From Stenopsyche tienmushanensis (taxonomy: Eukaryota; Arthropoda; Insecta; Trichoptera; Stenopsychidae), in NCBI GenBank assembly GCA_008973525.1, contig WACJ01000288.1:366793-430792 (forward strand): DNA of 64,000 bases, in the 5' to 3' direction. Of this stretch, positions 21,741-33,719 are shown in pieces. The notes below the pieces were generated by a model. The model had not been told where the DNA came from. It did no database searches and was given only the letters and a program-made list of their open reading frames with translations. How positions within the stretch are numbered: the stretch's first letter is position 1; the number at the start of each line of letters is the position of its first letter. The position numbers and the translations under genes were made by a program.

Positions 21741-24700
21741 ATGAGAGTCCATATTGCGATTTTGTTACTTTTTGTGCATGGAGCTAAATCGCAGTCAAAG
21801 TATACGATTGCGGGTAAAATGTACAAAATTATAGCAAATCGTTCCATGATCAAACAACCACCAATGTATATTAAGTACCGTGATACCATTGGCTTATATG
21901 GTAAACATTCATATGAAATGCGAGATGTTAATTCAATACCAGAAGTCCTTACAAAAATTCCTAGGTATTTTCCGATGATGACGATAAATTTTAAAGCTGG
22001 AGTCCGGTTGTTGAGAGATTTGACATTTATTATTCCAGGTTCAGCACCATATAAAGTAAGTGCATTGTTCAAATTAATTATTTTTAATTATGGTGAAAGT
22101 ATGGCTCACATACTGGCATGACAAACACTACCAATAATAATTTTGGCCATGAAAATTAACCCCTTAAACCCTTCTACTTAACAATATATCATAATGTGCC
22201 CTCGAATGTTAATGTAAAAACAAGAGAAACAAATAGTTTAGAGATTGGAGGTGCATTGTAACTATTAGAAGACACCGGTAGTCTGGATTTTTAAAGGACA
22301 GAAAAAGACCGGACCGTCCAAAATATACTACGAATGTAGAGGATAACTTCTTTTTACCAAAGCGGTTCCACAGAGCTGTATTTCGAACGTCCAAATAAGT
22401 CATAATATAATAAAATAGCCATCAACTGCCGACTCTACTTCTTTATTTTTGGCAAATATTTTATCATCGAGCCATTTTTTCAAGTCCAAGAAAAAAGTCT
22501 GAGATGGATTATGAATTGACGCTAAAACTCGGCTTTATTCCTGTTGAACGTCGCCAAACACTCGATTGAAACAACGCTGTTTTTGTTTCATTGTGAGCAA
22601 ACGCGGCACTCATCTTGTGCACAGCTTTCTCATGTCAAATTTTCACTCAATTTGCAATGTAGAGCACTTTTTTTAAATGCCTACCATATATTTTAGCTCG
22701 TGTACTCCCAGTCGATGGTCATCCAATACCATTTAGTGAATTTTCTTCACTATTTCTGGCGTGGACAGTTCGTTTGGCCGATTACTGCGACAGCGACATC
22801 TTCCGTCTCTTTTCGGGTGCAATGTGCTATTTTAACAACGCCATCTGTTGTGGCCCTGCAGAGACATTGCACCTGCATACCGATCGATCGCTTCTTACGC
22901 GTTGCCGTTTGAGGCGGGAGTGGGGAAGAGTGTTCGGTTAGCCTTGGGTGCGGGAAGTCGTCCTTCCTGTAGCCAGATCTCTCTCTCATGTGGAATAAAT
23001 AGTTATTTTGAAAAAAGAGTCGATCTATTCGACGCCCGTCTATTCCCATCCATTCATCGAGCAACATCACGGTCTGATAGAAAAACGAACCCGTGCGCTA
23101 GCGCGGCTATACCGACGAGCACGTAAGGTCGGGGAGCCGCTTGGGGACTTTGCCCCCGAGAGCTCCCTCGCCTTAACGTTACGGTGGACGTAATGCAATC
23201 ATTGAGTGAAACAATAGTACATATATTTTTTCTATTGGTGGAAGTGACATTCACAGATTTGCTTTTATGCAGCACTTTTTGAGCCATTTTTAAATATTGT
23301 TGAGTAAGTAAGTAAGTAAATATAAGTTATATCGTTTTTTTTAAATATAATTCAAAACATTTTTTCTTAAACTACATTAAACATTTTTTGTATAAAATAA
23401 TTTCTTACCTTATCTATCACCTTCTATCACCATTGTTTTAAATGGTTTATGAATTTCTGGTAATTCCAGTGGAATTAATATAAAATTAAACCAAATACGC
23501 TGTCTTGGGGAACTATGCTGAAATGGTGGTATGCAGTGTGATGGCTTCTTCTTTGTATTTTAGATAGAATGTTCTATTTGTATTAAGTAGAAATTCTCAC
23601 AAAAAAAAGATCAATTTTAAATAGTAACCCCAGGTGCTACACTTTATCAAGTTTGGGTATCAAAATAATTTTAGCTATTTTCCATTGCGGGGGAAAGAAA
23701 CCTATTCTGAATACTGTGGTAGTTCCCTTTTCATCCTTCCCATGATTGGATTGTTGCCATATATATATTTAATGATTAAATTCTAAAAGTTTCCAAGCTT
23801 ATTGGCGGTAGTGTATGTTACTTATTGATTGGCCGCAAAGGGTTATCCTTGCCATGACACATATGTTGTTACATCCACCATATATCATTGTGTATTACTT
23901 AAAATCAGCCTTAATTAAATTTATTTTTCTTTACATAGGTGGATTTGAAAGGATGGCAACCATTTTATTTTGTTGTAAATAGATGTAGTAAAACAGTATA
24001 CGTTCTCGCCAAATCTTCATTAGATAGAATCGGCAAATTGTTCGTTTTTAATTTGCTAAATCTACGTACTGTTGACAATTTGATTAAAGCCGAGGCTATG
24101 GATGAGCTTGGAGATAAAATCACAGCAATCGGTGTGGATATGCGATCAGGTAATATCGCTCTTAGTATTAAACAAAAAAATATTTGGAAATTTGTAGTTC
24201 TTGAACCATTCCAAGTGCCGAAAAAAGGTGATACAATGAGCTACGAAATGTTTAGAGAAGTGATAGTTAAAACAAGAGCAAAAGGAATAACGATGTATAG
24301 AAAGAGTTTACAAGCACATGCTGATATTATAACATTAGAAAATAAGCTCTTGCTGGAGAAGGCGAAGGAGTTGCTTCGATTTAACAGACGATTTTCCCGG
24401 GAGCTTGGTATAACACCAGTCGAATTTAATTTACCGATTGTGTTGGAAAGAAAGATCATTGAAAGTACATCAAGGCCTGCTTATGCATTTATTCGACATG
24501 AAAGAAAATTGGGAATGATTTACAGAAATAATGTTTTAGGTATTATTTTTTTATACTTTAAAATATATCTACATACGAGGGTCATTCAGAAAGTAAGGCT
24601 ACAAGAGCTCCCAAGGCCGGGGGATTTTTTTGGTTTCGAATTTAGCACACCTGGTGTGTACGGGGTTCTTAACAGCCAGTTTGTTTGGTTCCGCGTGTTT

Positions 24701-25081
24701 TCGGCCATTTTGTTCAGTTACAGTATTTTTTTCCGATGGAGAGGTCGTCGCGCGCTCCTGCCACCTCCCGTCCGCGCGAGATACATGATCGTCATCAAAA
24801 GAGGAGATTTATGACACTGGAATACAAAAAATGGTGCCCCGACTACAGAAATATCTCGATCTCGACGGCAAATACGTTGAAAAATAGTCAAATATATTTG
24901 TGAACTTCGATTAAATACAAGCATTTTATGATCCTACATGAATATTGTAGCCTTACTTTCTGGACGACTTTCGTATTAAGTATTTAATCAATTTCTTCTT
25001 TATGCAGGTGTTGAGAAGTTAAATAGAACAGGGTATTTAAATATGCTACTTTCCGAATGTATGATGTTGAGAAATCCTTGA
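21741..25081 (+). CDS. Secreted protein B, paralogue of A (3 exons)
   Basis: Coding exons are 21741-22055, 23939-24539 and 25008-25081. The donors are AAA|GTAAGT and TTTAG|GTATTA, the acceptors ACATAG and ATGCAG, with phases 0 then 1 as in gene A; 329 residues in all. The signal peptide ends near HGAKSQS (residue 18), again KSQS. Exon 2 starts VDLKGWQPF and carries VYVLAKS, LGDKITAIGVD, SGNIALSIK and ENKLLLEKAKELL, about half identical to gene A in these blocks by eye. Exon 3 is short (NRTGYLNMLLSEC...) and lacks the charged C-terminal tail of gene A. Introns 1 and 2 are enlarged by transposons: intron 1 is 1883 nt against 604 in A, intron 2 468 against 72. The first ~1.9 kb intron could hide an extra exon, but the junctions fit without one. 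Family and function not recognised. Confidence 0.83.
22222..22390 (+). pseudogene. Tc1-like transposase N-terminal scrap in intron 1 of gene B
   Basis: One frame reads SGFLKDRKRPDRPKYTTNVED, resembling the TGSV..RPRSGRPRKTT.RED linker of Tc1-type transposases. It is short and without ends, so tentative. Confidence 0.4.
22398..22690 (-). pseudogene. Internally deleted irritans-type mariner in intron 1 of gene B
   Basis: The minus strand encodes DMRKLCTR.VPRLLTMKQK (N-terminal half) and then jumps to FFLDLKKWLDDKIFAKNKEVESAV (C-terminal half), the order expected if the catalytic centre was deleted. It is flanked by the LTR at 22770. Confidence 0.75.
22770..23180 (+). mobile_element. LTR in intron 1 of gene B
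   Basis: GCGACATCTTCCGTCTC, GCAATGTGCTATTTTAACAACGCC, GCGGGAAGTCGTCCTTCCTGTAGCC, AATAAA near 22997, TTCGACGCCCGTCTATTCCC and GGGGACTTTGCCCCCGAGAGCTCCC are in LTR order. The first about 40 bases of the LTR are missing or diverged. It has the same orientation as the host gene. Confidence 0.75.
24576..24973 (+). mobile_element. mariner-type MITE in intron 2 of gene B
   Basis: Inverted ends are about 29 bp (CGAGGGTCATTCAGAAAGTAAGGCTACAA and its diverged inverse ending GACGACTTTCG), flanked by TA at 24574 and 24974. Length 398 bp. Internal strings (GGCCATTTTGTTCAGTTACAGTA, GGAGAGGTCGTCGCGCGC) recur at 20930, 35885, 49085 and 52400. It has no complete transposase. Confidence 0.88.
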
Positions 25082-25239
25082 AATCTTAAAAAGTAAGCAT
25101 TGAAATTATTTAAACAATTTGGATTGGGTGAATATATTTTTTTATGTTGTCATCATTATTATCTGCTGGATTAGAGTCTCTGCTATATTCTTTTACGGGA
25201 AAAGATTACAACCATATCATTTGTACAACACATAGCTTT

Positions 25240-26035
25240 ATTCGTGCATTTGGTATTTAAGGCAGGGGGAATTGGAACAAAAAAAGGAATTGACTACTGA
25301 CAAGAGCATCATCGGATCTTTTGAAAGAAGGAACACCTGGGTGCCTGGGACGCCTGGGTGAGCGGGAAGCCTGAGTGAGCAGACAGCAAAAATCAAAAAG
25401 ATCAAGTCTATAAAGTATCTGAACTGAAAAGGGTCATGGAGACCCTCCACTGATCCGAGCTGTATGTTGATCCCGCTATTCGGAACCATGCCAGTCCGCA
25501 CAACAATAGTGCACAGCAAGGTGCAAAACCTGAATTTAATGTCCATGTCCGCGAGGACACGCTCTTTCTCAACTTCGAGTGGCCACTTGCGCTCTGAGCG
25601 CGGGGGAGAAACTAGCTAGATTTTGTAAATTAAAACAAAAAAGAAAAAAAAACTAGCTTAGCATAGCTTATATAAAAGCCCTAAGTGCCCTAAAAATGAG
25701 GGAATGGCCACAAGGTTTGTGTGTCCAACCGGTCCGCCTTTCAGACCGCTGATACTTCGAATGAGCGCCTCGCGATTGGACGCTATGCCCGGACATATCC
25801 ACAGAACGTGGTTTGCGTCCATGACCGGATCTCCGCACGGACACTGCGAAATCGGGGAAAGTCTGAACCTAGAGAGCGAAGCCCTAAAGCGCCCGTGCTC
25901 TGTGAGAAACTGGGACATCCAGCAATCCGTAACAACCCAGCGACATCTCAGGCGGTTTCTAACCGAGGGGAAGGTGGCGGCCAGAAGAAGACGCGGACCA
26001 CCCCTCCTGCCAGCTATCTAACGCCGCCTCCTTAA
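25240..26035 (-). pseudogene. R1-like LINE-1 C-terminal ORF and 3' region
   Basis: The minus strand carries SWQEGWSASSSGR, then after a frameshift VRNRLRCRWVV and MSQFLTEHGRFRASLSRFRL. A CPCG...DANHVLWICP Cys/His knuckle and SNREALIRSISGLKGGPV follow, the standard C-terminus of R1/I-clade ORF2 after the polymerase. The 3' region below 25658 includes GTCCGCGAGGACACGCTC. It is 5' truncated; polymerase and endonuclease are absent. Confidence 0.85.
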
Positions 26036-26039
26036 CGCA

Positions 26040-28935
26040 TCGGCGAAGGGTCAGCCACAGAGTTCTGAAAATTTATCAGGCGCATTGAGTCAACGTGATA
26101 ATATTGTAACTAATCGATTATTTACATTATGGAAGAAGTCCACCCTCCCACTTGCCATTGGGAGCCATAGTTGATCTGACCACTGAGCCACATGGTACGG
26201 CTGTCAGTCAGACGTTCTTCCTTTTTGGATTTACTTTTTGAAGGAGAGTTTTACAGTAGATGATCACGCCAAGGAACGATTATTTGGGATTGGAAGGATT
26301 ATTTGGGACTTCTTGATGTACATGGCGTCATGTCCTTTCTTTTCTTCGCAAGAGTGAATACCTAAGTGAAGTTAAATAAGTGTGCTTCAGAATCGCTTCT
26401 ATACTAACAATATCTGTCTGCTTTTAAACTGTCATGCTCTCAAATACATACAATAAGTAAAACATGGTAATTTTGCAAATTATAGATTGGTGTTCATCCA
26501 CAGCGCATGCGTAAAACATTTACATAAATTGATGCCCCTGAAGATGCGCGCGCAGCTCATCACCGTCTAATTACTGTTAAGTTTACATTTACTGTTAAGA
26601 TGTTATATACCCGATGGCTCCGTAATATTTTAAAGCATCATGACACTGAGCAAATAAAAATGTATTAACGTTAAAAAGTAATAAAAACGCTATGCCCATT
26701 TAGGCTTGTTGATAATTAAATTATTATGTTTTCTGAACAAGATTTGTGGTTAGCTGTTTATCCATCCCTGGTTTAGACTAAAAACCACCCTCGCAAAGAG
26801 TGCTCAATCATTCCGGCACGTAAGGTCATTTTTCACACTCCAGTCCACGAGCTCAACACATTCCCATCACGTTGGTCCCGGGAACCCCCATTACGGTAAA
26901 AAGAGGATGGCTCTTAGTTTGCTCCTTGCGAAGACATGGGTCGTTGAAAAAATACAAGCCTTTCGTAGACCCTGAGAGTTTTTTTCCGTGAAATAAATTT
27001 TGAAATATCCAGAATCATCCCAAATTTAAATTAAACACGAAAACTCAATGGCTCAATTAAAACGGCGGGTATTTTTATTTCGGCGGTTAAATACGTATTA
27101 ATCAATAATCTTGTGCTCAATGTAAATTACAGCAATTTAGATCATTTGAAGGTTGTTAGCAAAGTGGTAGATCGTCGACGAGAATATTAATTTGCCTCTT
27201 TGTCCTACTTTTGATTGAAAAATTAGGTTAACGATGGAATCATGTAACTTGTGTTGATGTATATTTGGCTTGATACAATATCTATTGTATTATCTTTCAT
27301 GTTATATAAAAAACTTTAAAAATTATATCATTAGGGTGGCTTCCATTATGGTCAATGCATTGAGATGCAAAGCTTTAAAAAAAATCAAGACTTTACAGAT
27401 TTTTATAAGAATCTCAAAAGAAGGTTCATATTTTTTCTATTTTTTTTTAAATATAAAAAAAAATTATATAAGTTCTAGAATATGTAAAAGATTAACAATT
27501 AAACAATATTTCGTAAAATTTCATTTAAAATTTCTGAAAATTCAGCCGTTGAAACTTGATTTTCGGAGACTGCTTAGAAAAAATGTGTCCTCGTAATGAA
27601 TACCATGATAATGTTATAAAAAAATTAAAAATATAAATGTTTTTTGTTAAAAGATGAGTGCAGATTGTAATTGAACGAATTATTTTTTAAAAAATTGAAA
27701 TTTTGGCACAGTTGTATGCATATTAAGTAAAATTTTCGGTAAAATCCATACCGTGTTTTACTTTGTAAAATAAGTTTTCTTCGAAAAAATAAAAAATCTT
27801 TATTCAATCACTAGTCAATTTTATCTAGAAAAAGTATGCAAAATTTCAATATCAATAGAGTATGAAATCTATTAAAAGGTATCCTAAAATATATCAATAC
27901 ACCGAAACGATTCAATGATATTTATTTTAACAAAGAAAATGTGACATAACGATACGAAGTAAAACGTTTCCTTTCATCTAAAATTGCTACCTACATCACA
28001 AAAGAGTAAATATCTCCCTAATTATCACAAACAGCGATTTTTTCGACCATGCTCATGTTTGAGACACCTCAGCGAAATTACCTTAATAGGCTGGGTTTTC
28101 CGATGTCGAGAAAAATGTCAGCTCATTATGACTCTCGAAAGGTTCTACGAGACTAAAACGTCCTTTATTATCTTTGCCCCTGCACATAAACAGCTACACG
28201 TCTTCGTTAAGTGTCAAATCGTTACCCAAATCTCAACGGTTGTCACCCCAAACGGTCGGTTAATAAAAAGGGACAATTTCGCCCTTATTTTAATGCTGAC
28301 GACATTTTGAAAAATACATTTGAACCTACAACCTCGAGATAAATGCAAAGAATTTCGTGTTCATTTTCAGCAAATATTTCGAAGTTTTCCGTTTGGGCGT
28401 GTGTTTGGGAAATTCCCCCCAAAGGAACACTTAAAGGATGAGAATGCTTTGAACGGAAGCGACTTTTATTCGATGAACATTTTAATTTTTAACTTTTAGC
28501 TTGAAGCCTCTGATTATCGAAGTGCTCTTACCAGAAGCGGACTCTGAGAGGTAAAAATGAAATAATATAAATAAGCACTCAGACGATAATTTGCTTAGGA
28601 AAAACGTTTTAAAGCTTTTATCGCAAAGTACCCTTGTGAATTTATCAGATTTTTATAAGCAATAATTTATCCTGAAAAATGGATGAGTATTCTTCCATTT
28701 TTTCAGTCAATCCCCAACGATCGGAAACTCCCTTGGGATTGTACGTAGTTTTTTTTTAATACGTAAATGCTGAAATTATCAATAATATAAGCCATTGACA
28801 AAATTCAGAATATACGCTTTTTTTTGACTGTCTATAATATTAAATAAAATATTTAATAGAATACATATAAAAGAAAGGTGAGGAGATATGGAGTTAAGGA
28901 TAATCGAAGATAAAAAGCGAACTAACTGAACTGAT
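26040..28935. other. AT-rich DNA, no gene recognised
   Basis: Several ORFs of 60-108 codons (for example 27270-27596 and 27984-28310) are composed mostly of AT-rich codons with no motif or splice support. No transposon ends recognised. Confidence 0.45.
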
Positions 28936-28939
28936 CAAA

Positions 28940-29260
28940 AAATAGGGGATCATCAGCAATTTGTTGTATCTGGGATGATGAAAATCCTCTACTTATTCAG
29001 AAAAGATGTCTACACTCAAAAAAAATACTGTTTGATGTACATTTTGGACAAATGGAATCATTGGGTCACATTTCTTCGAAGATGGTAATGCTGTTACTGT
29101 GAATACTGAGCGATATCAATAAACGTTGAGTAAATTTTTATGGCCACAACTGAATCATCAATTAGGAATAGACGCCACTATGACTTTGGAAGTTATGGAG
29201 AACTTTTAAGAAGTCAATATCCCTATGGGTTTGTCAAGAATCATTGTAACGTTCGTATAG
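28940..29260 (+). pseudogene. DDE transposase fragment, same type as 5220
   Basis: Frames read FFEDGNAVTVNTERY, then QLNHQLGIDATMTLEVMENF, matching the ..FFENDxGxTVTVxxERY.. segment of this transposase class just before its QQDGATCHT motif. It is heavily frameshifted. Confidence 0.65.
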
Positions 29261-29499
29261 TGAAGACTCCTGTTTTGGCTCACCCAGATCGTGTCGAAAC
29301 GTCACCCATGTGCTCGAATCTGAGCTTAAACAGACACAATTATAACATGATTGTATAAAAGATAAACATTTTGCCATCACAAGCATAAGTAATTATCATT
29401 CTAAATAATATAAATTCGATAATTCGAGAAGACAGAGGCGATGGTAAACAGGACAGTATAAAAAGAAAGACGGGAATAGCTCATTATTAACGGTCATCG

Positions 29500-30560
29500 G
29501 GTTCCGTATTCCAATAATATGCGATATCTAGGGGTCGTTATGGATGATAGCTGACCTATAACAAGCATACTGAAGCAGCTGCGCAGAAGGCTACCAGCAA
29601 AATTGGACAACTCACGCCCAATGTGTGGATTCTCGATATGGTACGAGTCGCTGAGATTTGAGACGAACAGAAAGACACTGGCGAGGGTCTAATGACAAGG
29701 GGCGCTACGAGGTATTGCGACATACCTAAAATGGATAGGCAACGACACAACCACATCGTGCCACCACTGTCAGGCAGAGATTAACGACGTGAAGCACACC
29801 ATCAGCGATTGTGAGGCTTGGATGCTCCAGAGGGATGCACTGAAACAATCACTCAGGGTAACCAAGCTCAAAGTCGAGAGCATGATCCACAGCAGGATAG
29901 TGAGCAAGGAGAACTTGGATCTTGGCGGGAATTCGTGGAGGAATAATAAAAAACACCAAAGAAGATAGTAAAAGAAAGAGACGCCTGTTGAAGCAATGTG
30001 ATAAACAATACCCGTGGGGACATATGTGGATCAAGGAAGGGGTTTGTTCAGAAGGCAGAACGACATACAGCGTCTTATTGGTGTAGAGGATCTTTGATGA
30101 CAAACCTTATTGCCAGCGCCGCTGTGCGGTCAGTTCCAGGTTTTCCTGGACTAACTACACAGATATTGTCATCCACCGCTCTTTTAACTCCACGAAAAAC
30201 GCAACGTGTAGAGCGTCCAATTGCCCACCAATTTTTCTACGCGTCCTTTAAAGGAGGCGAGATTCTTGCAGGAAGACCACCTTCAGACCACATGTACCCG
30301 AAGGTGCATTAGAGGAGAAAGGACAGTGAGTTATGTTAAGCTCAAAGGAGCTATCTAGCAGGGCCATCATGAGTCCAACCTCAGTTTGAAGGGGGCTACA
30401 GCAGACGACGGACTGCAGGATCTATCCTTTCCCCATGGTTTTAGTATCGGTTCGGTCATTTATATCTTAGTGTGTAGTTCTCCCCCGTATTTTCCCTTTT
30501 GCATAGATTTAACCTACTTCTGTAATCAATAGTTCCACGTTCCACTTTATGGGTAAGCTG
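29500..30560 (+). pseudogene. R1-like LINE-2, ORF2 end and 3' region
   Basis: The plus strand encodes MRYLGVVMDDS (end of the reverse transcriptase), AAQKATSKIGQLTPN, then YLKWIGNDTTTSCHHCQ..INDVKHTISDCEAW, a C-x2-C-...-H-x4-C knuckle, and LQRDALKQSL. This is the R1/TRAS-type C-terminus, different from LINE-1. Its 3' region (30000-30560) recurs at 7021, 44906 and 62940. In-frame stops and frameshifts show it is inactive. Confidence 0.75.
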
Positions 30561-33057
30561 CAAACCCAACTCATATTAGCTGGGCTAATTGACGAGACTA
30601 CTTTTAGACGGCTCGACTGTTGCCCACGGGCGTAGGGTCCTCCTCCCCCTTGGGATTTCATTGGTGGGCATGTTGGAGTCTAAAACCCACCAGTTTAATA
30701 TCAGAAACTGACACTACCTTAGGGACCACTAACTCCAGGATACAGGATAAAAAAATTCTACCTGATTGCTCCATCGCAAATTAGGTCTTCCAACGAGTCT
30801 GCTGCCACTCGGTCCAGAATCTAAGATGACTTGAATAATCCTGTAAATGACGGCCAATTCAGATGAAGCTGATGATTGGCGTTTTGTTGTGCATGTCCAT
30901 GACTTCCTAATTTATACGCATACTAAATTTAGATGGAACTATACCGATGGAATCTTTGACGATTAGACACGTCATAGATCTTTTATTTAATTTGGGTCGC
31001 ATTAATTCGGCCGCGGGCCACCGTTTTGAGGGCACTCTCTTTATTGTGTTGAAATGACAATGGAATTACCCAAAGAAGATTACTCGACTTTGTTGCGAGC
31101 TTCGCGAATTCAACTTATTACCAAAATGCCCGCATCGAAAGGTTTTTGAATTATTATATAATTTATTCCACTTGACTATGTATTGTCTCTAATCCGTTTA
31201 TGATGTGACACGTGTCAAGTTTCCAGAGGAACAATGTAGCCGCGCAGTCGGCTTAATAATTACTTTTAGAAATTAATTGCCATTTCGAAAAATAGCGTGG
31301 TTGATGTGGAGTAACCCGATACGATTTACTCGAGAGCTTCAAACTCGATTTGGAAACTTTGGCATCGTTAACAAGCGCAGTAACACGAGCCTATGGTCGC
31401 GTTTATTAATAATCATATTTCAAGTTTCCTGGATGATTTATAAAAACTTTTCGAGAAATTTATGCCAAAAGTGCGGCATCGCGATATATAGATGTCAGAC
31501 TACTGACAGAAATAATGTATTTAACGCAGTGGCACGTTTCGCGTTGTGTCTGTATATATTTCATTTTGTGTTTACATTAATTCAGTTATTTTTATGCGTC
31601 ATATTTTTGGTGAAAAATTACAAAATTTTGCAATAAAAATTGATGCAAAAGTTGATGCACAGATGTCTAAGATATGACACATATGTTGTGACATCGGTCA
31701 TTATTGTATTTAAAAAATAAACGATTTATTTATATAGCTTATGTTCTGTTCTATAAAATATTATATTAGTACCTGGTATAGCTAATATATTATTTTTATA
31801 TCGAAAGAATAAATTTGAAAAAATTTGCACAGTCTCGCAACATAAAATGGGTCAAATCTGGTACAGATCTTTTTGAACATCATTTCAAAGCTTTGACTTC
31901 GAAGAAGATTCGATCAATAAAACTCTCCGAGGGTCTTGGCTTTCCAGAAGTTTGCATCGAAAGCTCGAACTGTTCAAATTCAAATAAATTGACCGAGACT
32001 CAAGCATCCGAAACTGCACACATTTCATGTACGCCCGCCATAAGTTCTATTTATTTTTTATTTCAAAGGTGGAGCATAAAAAGGGAATGATTTAACAACC
32101 AAGAACAACGGCGCACTTATTAAAATATATAAAAACTCCCCTAATGAGATTACATGTTGAGTGAATTATGCGTTAACAACGCACCGAAAAGCTCTCTAGA
32201 TTCCCTTTTAATTGAAAAAACGGCCCAAAATGAATAATTTTACGGAAAAATTAGGGCTTAAGGTCATTTGAGAGCGTACGATAATACACGAGCTCTGGCG
32301 TTGCTTTAATCCATAATTTATGCGCATATTCCCGTAAGGACCCACAGGAGTCGACACGTGGAGTGAGAATTTACTAGTTGCTGTTTATGAATCGAACTTG
32401 GGTTTATTTTGTGTTATTTTGATATGTATATTAAATACATAAATACACAATTTAAGAATGTACATTTTTGTAATACGGGTGCGGCAGGAAAACTACCTAA
32501 AAATGAATGACAAAGACAGTATGAGAGATGGAGAAATCCTATCTTATTTAAAAATGAAATGTAAGTAAATAGTCCCCTGGCAACAGTCCCCTGGCAACAG
32601 TCCCCTGAAGCATAATAGACCAAATATGGAATATAGGTGTGTGAGAGTGTGTTCTGTAAAATAAGATTCAAAATACTCAAATGTTTTCACAGTTTGTGTG
32701 ATTCATTTTGAAAGTGATATTACATTAAGACTTCAAAGTGAAAATTTGAGTGCTTGTAAAATTTTATAAAAACTTTTTGTTATTTTATTGTTCAGATACA
32801 TAATTTTTAAACTTCAAAATTTATGAAAATAAACAAATAAGGCTTAGTTTTGCTACTAAAACATTATTTTTCATTTAAATAGTCACAGTCCCCTGACATA
32901 TACAAGAGTCCTCTGCATCGATTTTTAAGAAAATGCTCAATATTTACTAGAGCAAAAAAGATCCGCATGCATATAACAACATTTATAAGCTAAAGAATCG
33001 CAGAAATAGTTCATCGATTTGCATTATTAATCAGTTTTTAGTATAAAATGCTACTTA
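30561..33057. other. Mostly unrecognised DNA with minor repeats
   Basis: A repeat H motif (TATGACACATATGTTGTGACATCGGTC) lies near 31670. A tandem of 14-base units (AGTCCCCTGGCAAC) lies at 32571-32608. The ORF at 31277-31636 has a hydrophobic C-terminus but no motif or convincing start. Confidence 0.4.
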
Positions 33058-33061
33058 TTAA

Positions 33062-33338
33062 CTCTTTGCGGTCCTATGTCGAGTCTGGCTCGACATTTTG
33101 TTTCTACATTTTTTCCCCACTCAGATTTAAAATCGTGTGATTTTATTTTGCGTATCGTATTTAGGACAGTATTTGGAAAGGAATATTGGTTTTTATGATC
33201 CTCCATATTGTTTCGCCTATCTACTAGAGATACAAAGGGTTGTTGCTCAGATAAAATCCTAAAATACTGGCATAATGTCTCTGTATAATATGTTAGCAAA
33301 ATATACAACTTTGGTAAAAAATAGGGACCGCAAAAGGG
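33062..33338. mobile_element. piggyBac-type MITE with TTAA target duplication
   Basis: CTCTTTGCGGTCCTAT at the left pairs with inverted ATAGGGACCGCAAAAGGG at the right, and TTAA flanks both ends (33058-33061 and 33339-33342). Length 277 bp, no transposase. Confidence 0.8.
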
Positions 33339-33719
33339 TTAAGTCTCTATTATAAAAGTTTGGACTTTGAATCCGGATTGATTCCGATATTTGCATTGAC
33401 CTGGAAATCCGCAGTGTATACAGTTAGAGTAGAATTTAAAAGTATATCCATTGTAAACGAGCATTTCTCCATTGTTCATTACATGTTTGTTAATAAATTT
33501 TACATAATAAAAAACGTTAAATTTGGTTATTTTAAGTGAGTATCAATTTATTATTTTTAAAAATAAATATCGCTTCAAAATGCGCATTTTAAATAAAGAA
33601 GTTTCCCTGCCGCAGCCTGTATATAAATATTTAAGGTAGCAATTGGATAAGGAGTGTTGATCATTTGATTACTTAGTTACTTTTAAATTAATTTAAACAT
33701 AAATGCTATATTCGTAAGT

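Noticed and set aside
18968..25081. Major royal jelly/yellow family identity for the secreted gene pair
   Set aside because: Length and secretion would fit, but none of the yellow/MRJP signature blocks were found, so no family name is given.
29998..30312. Plus ORF of 104 codons as a host gene
   Set aside because: The sequence recurs at 62957-63190 as part of the LINE-2 3' region.
31277..31636. 119-codon ORF with a hydrophobic C-terminus as a membrane protein
   Set aside because: No ATG start or clear acceptor, no motif, and AT-rich hydrophobic runs arise by chance.
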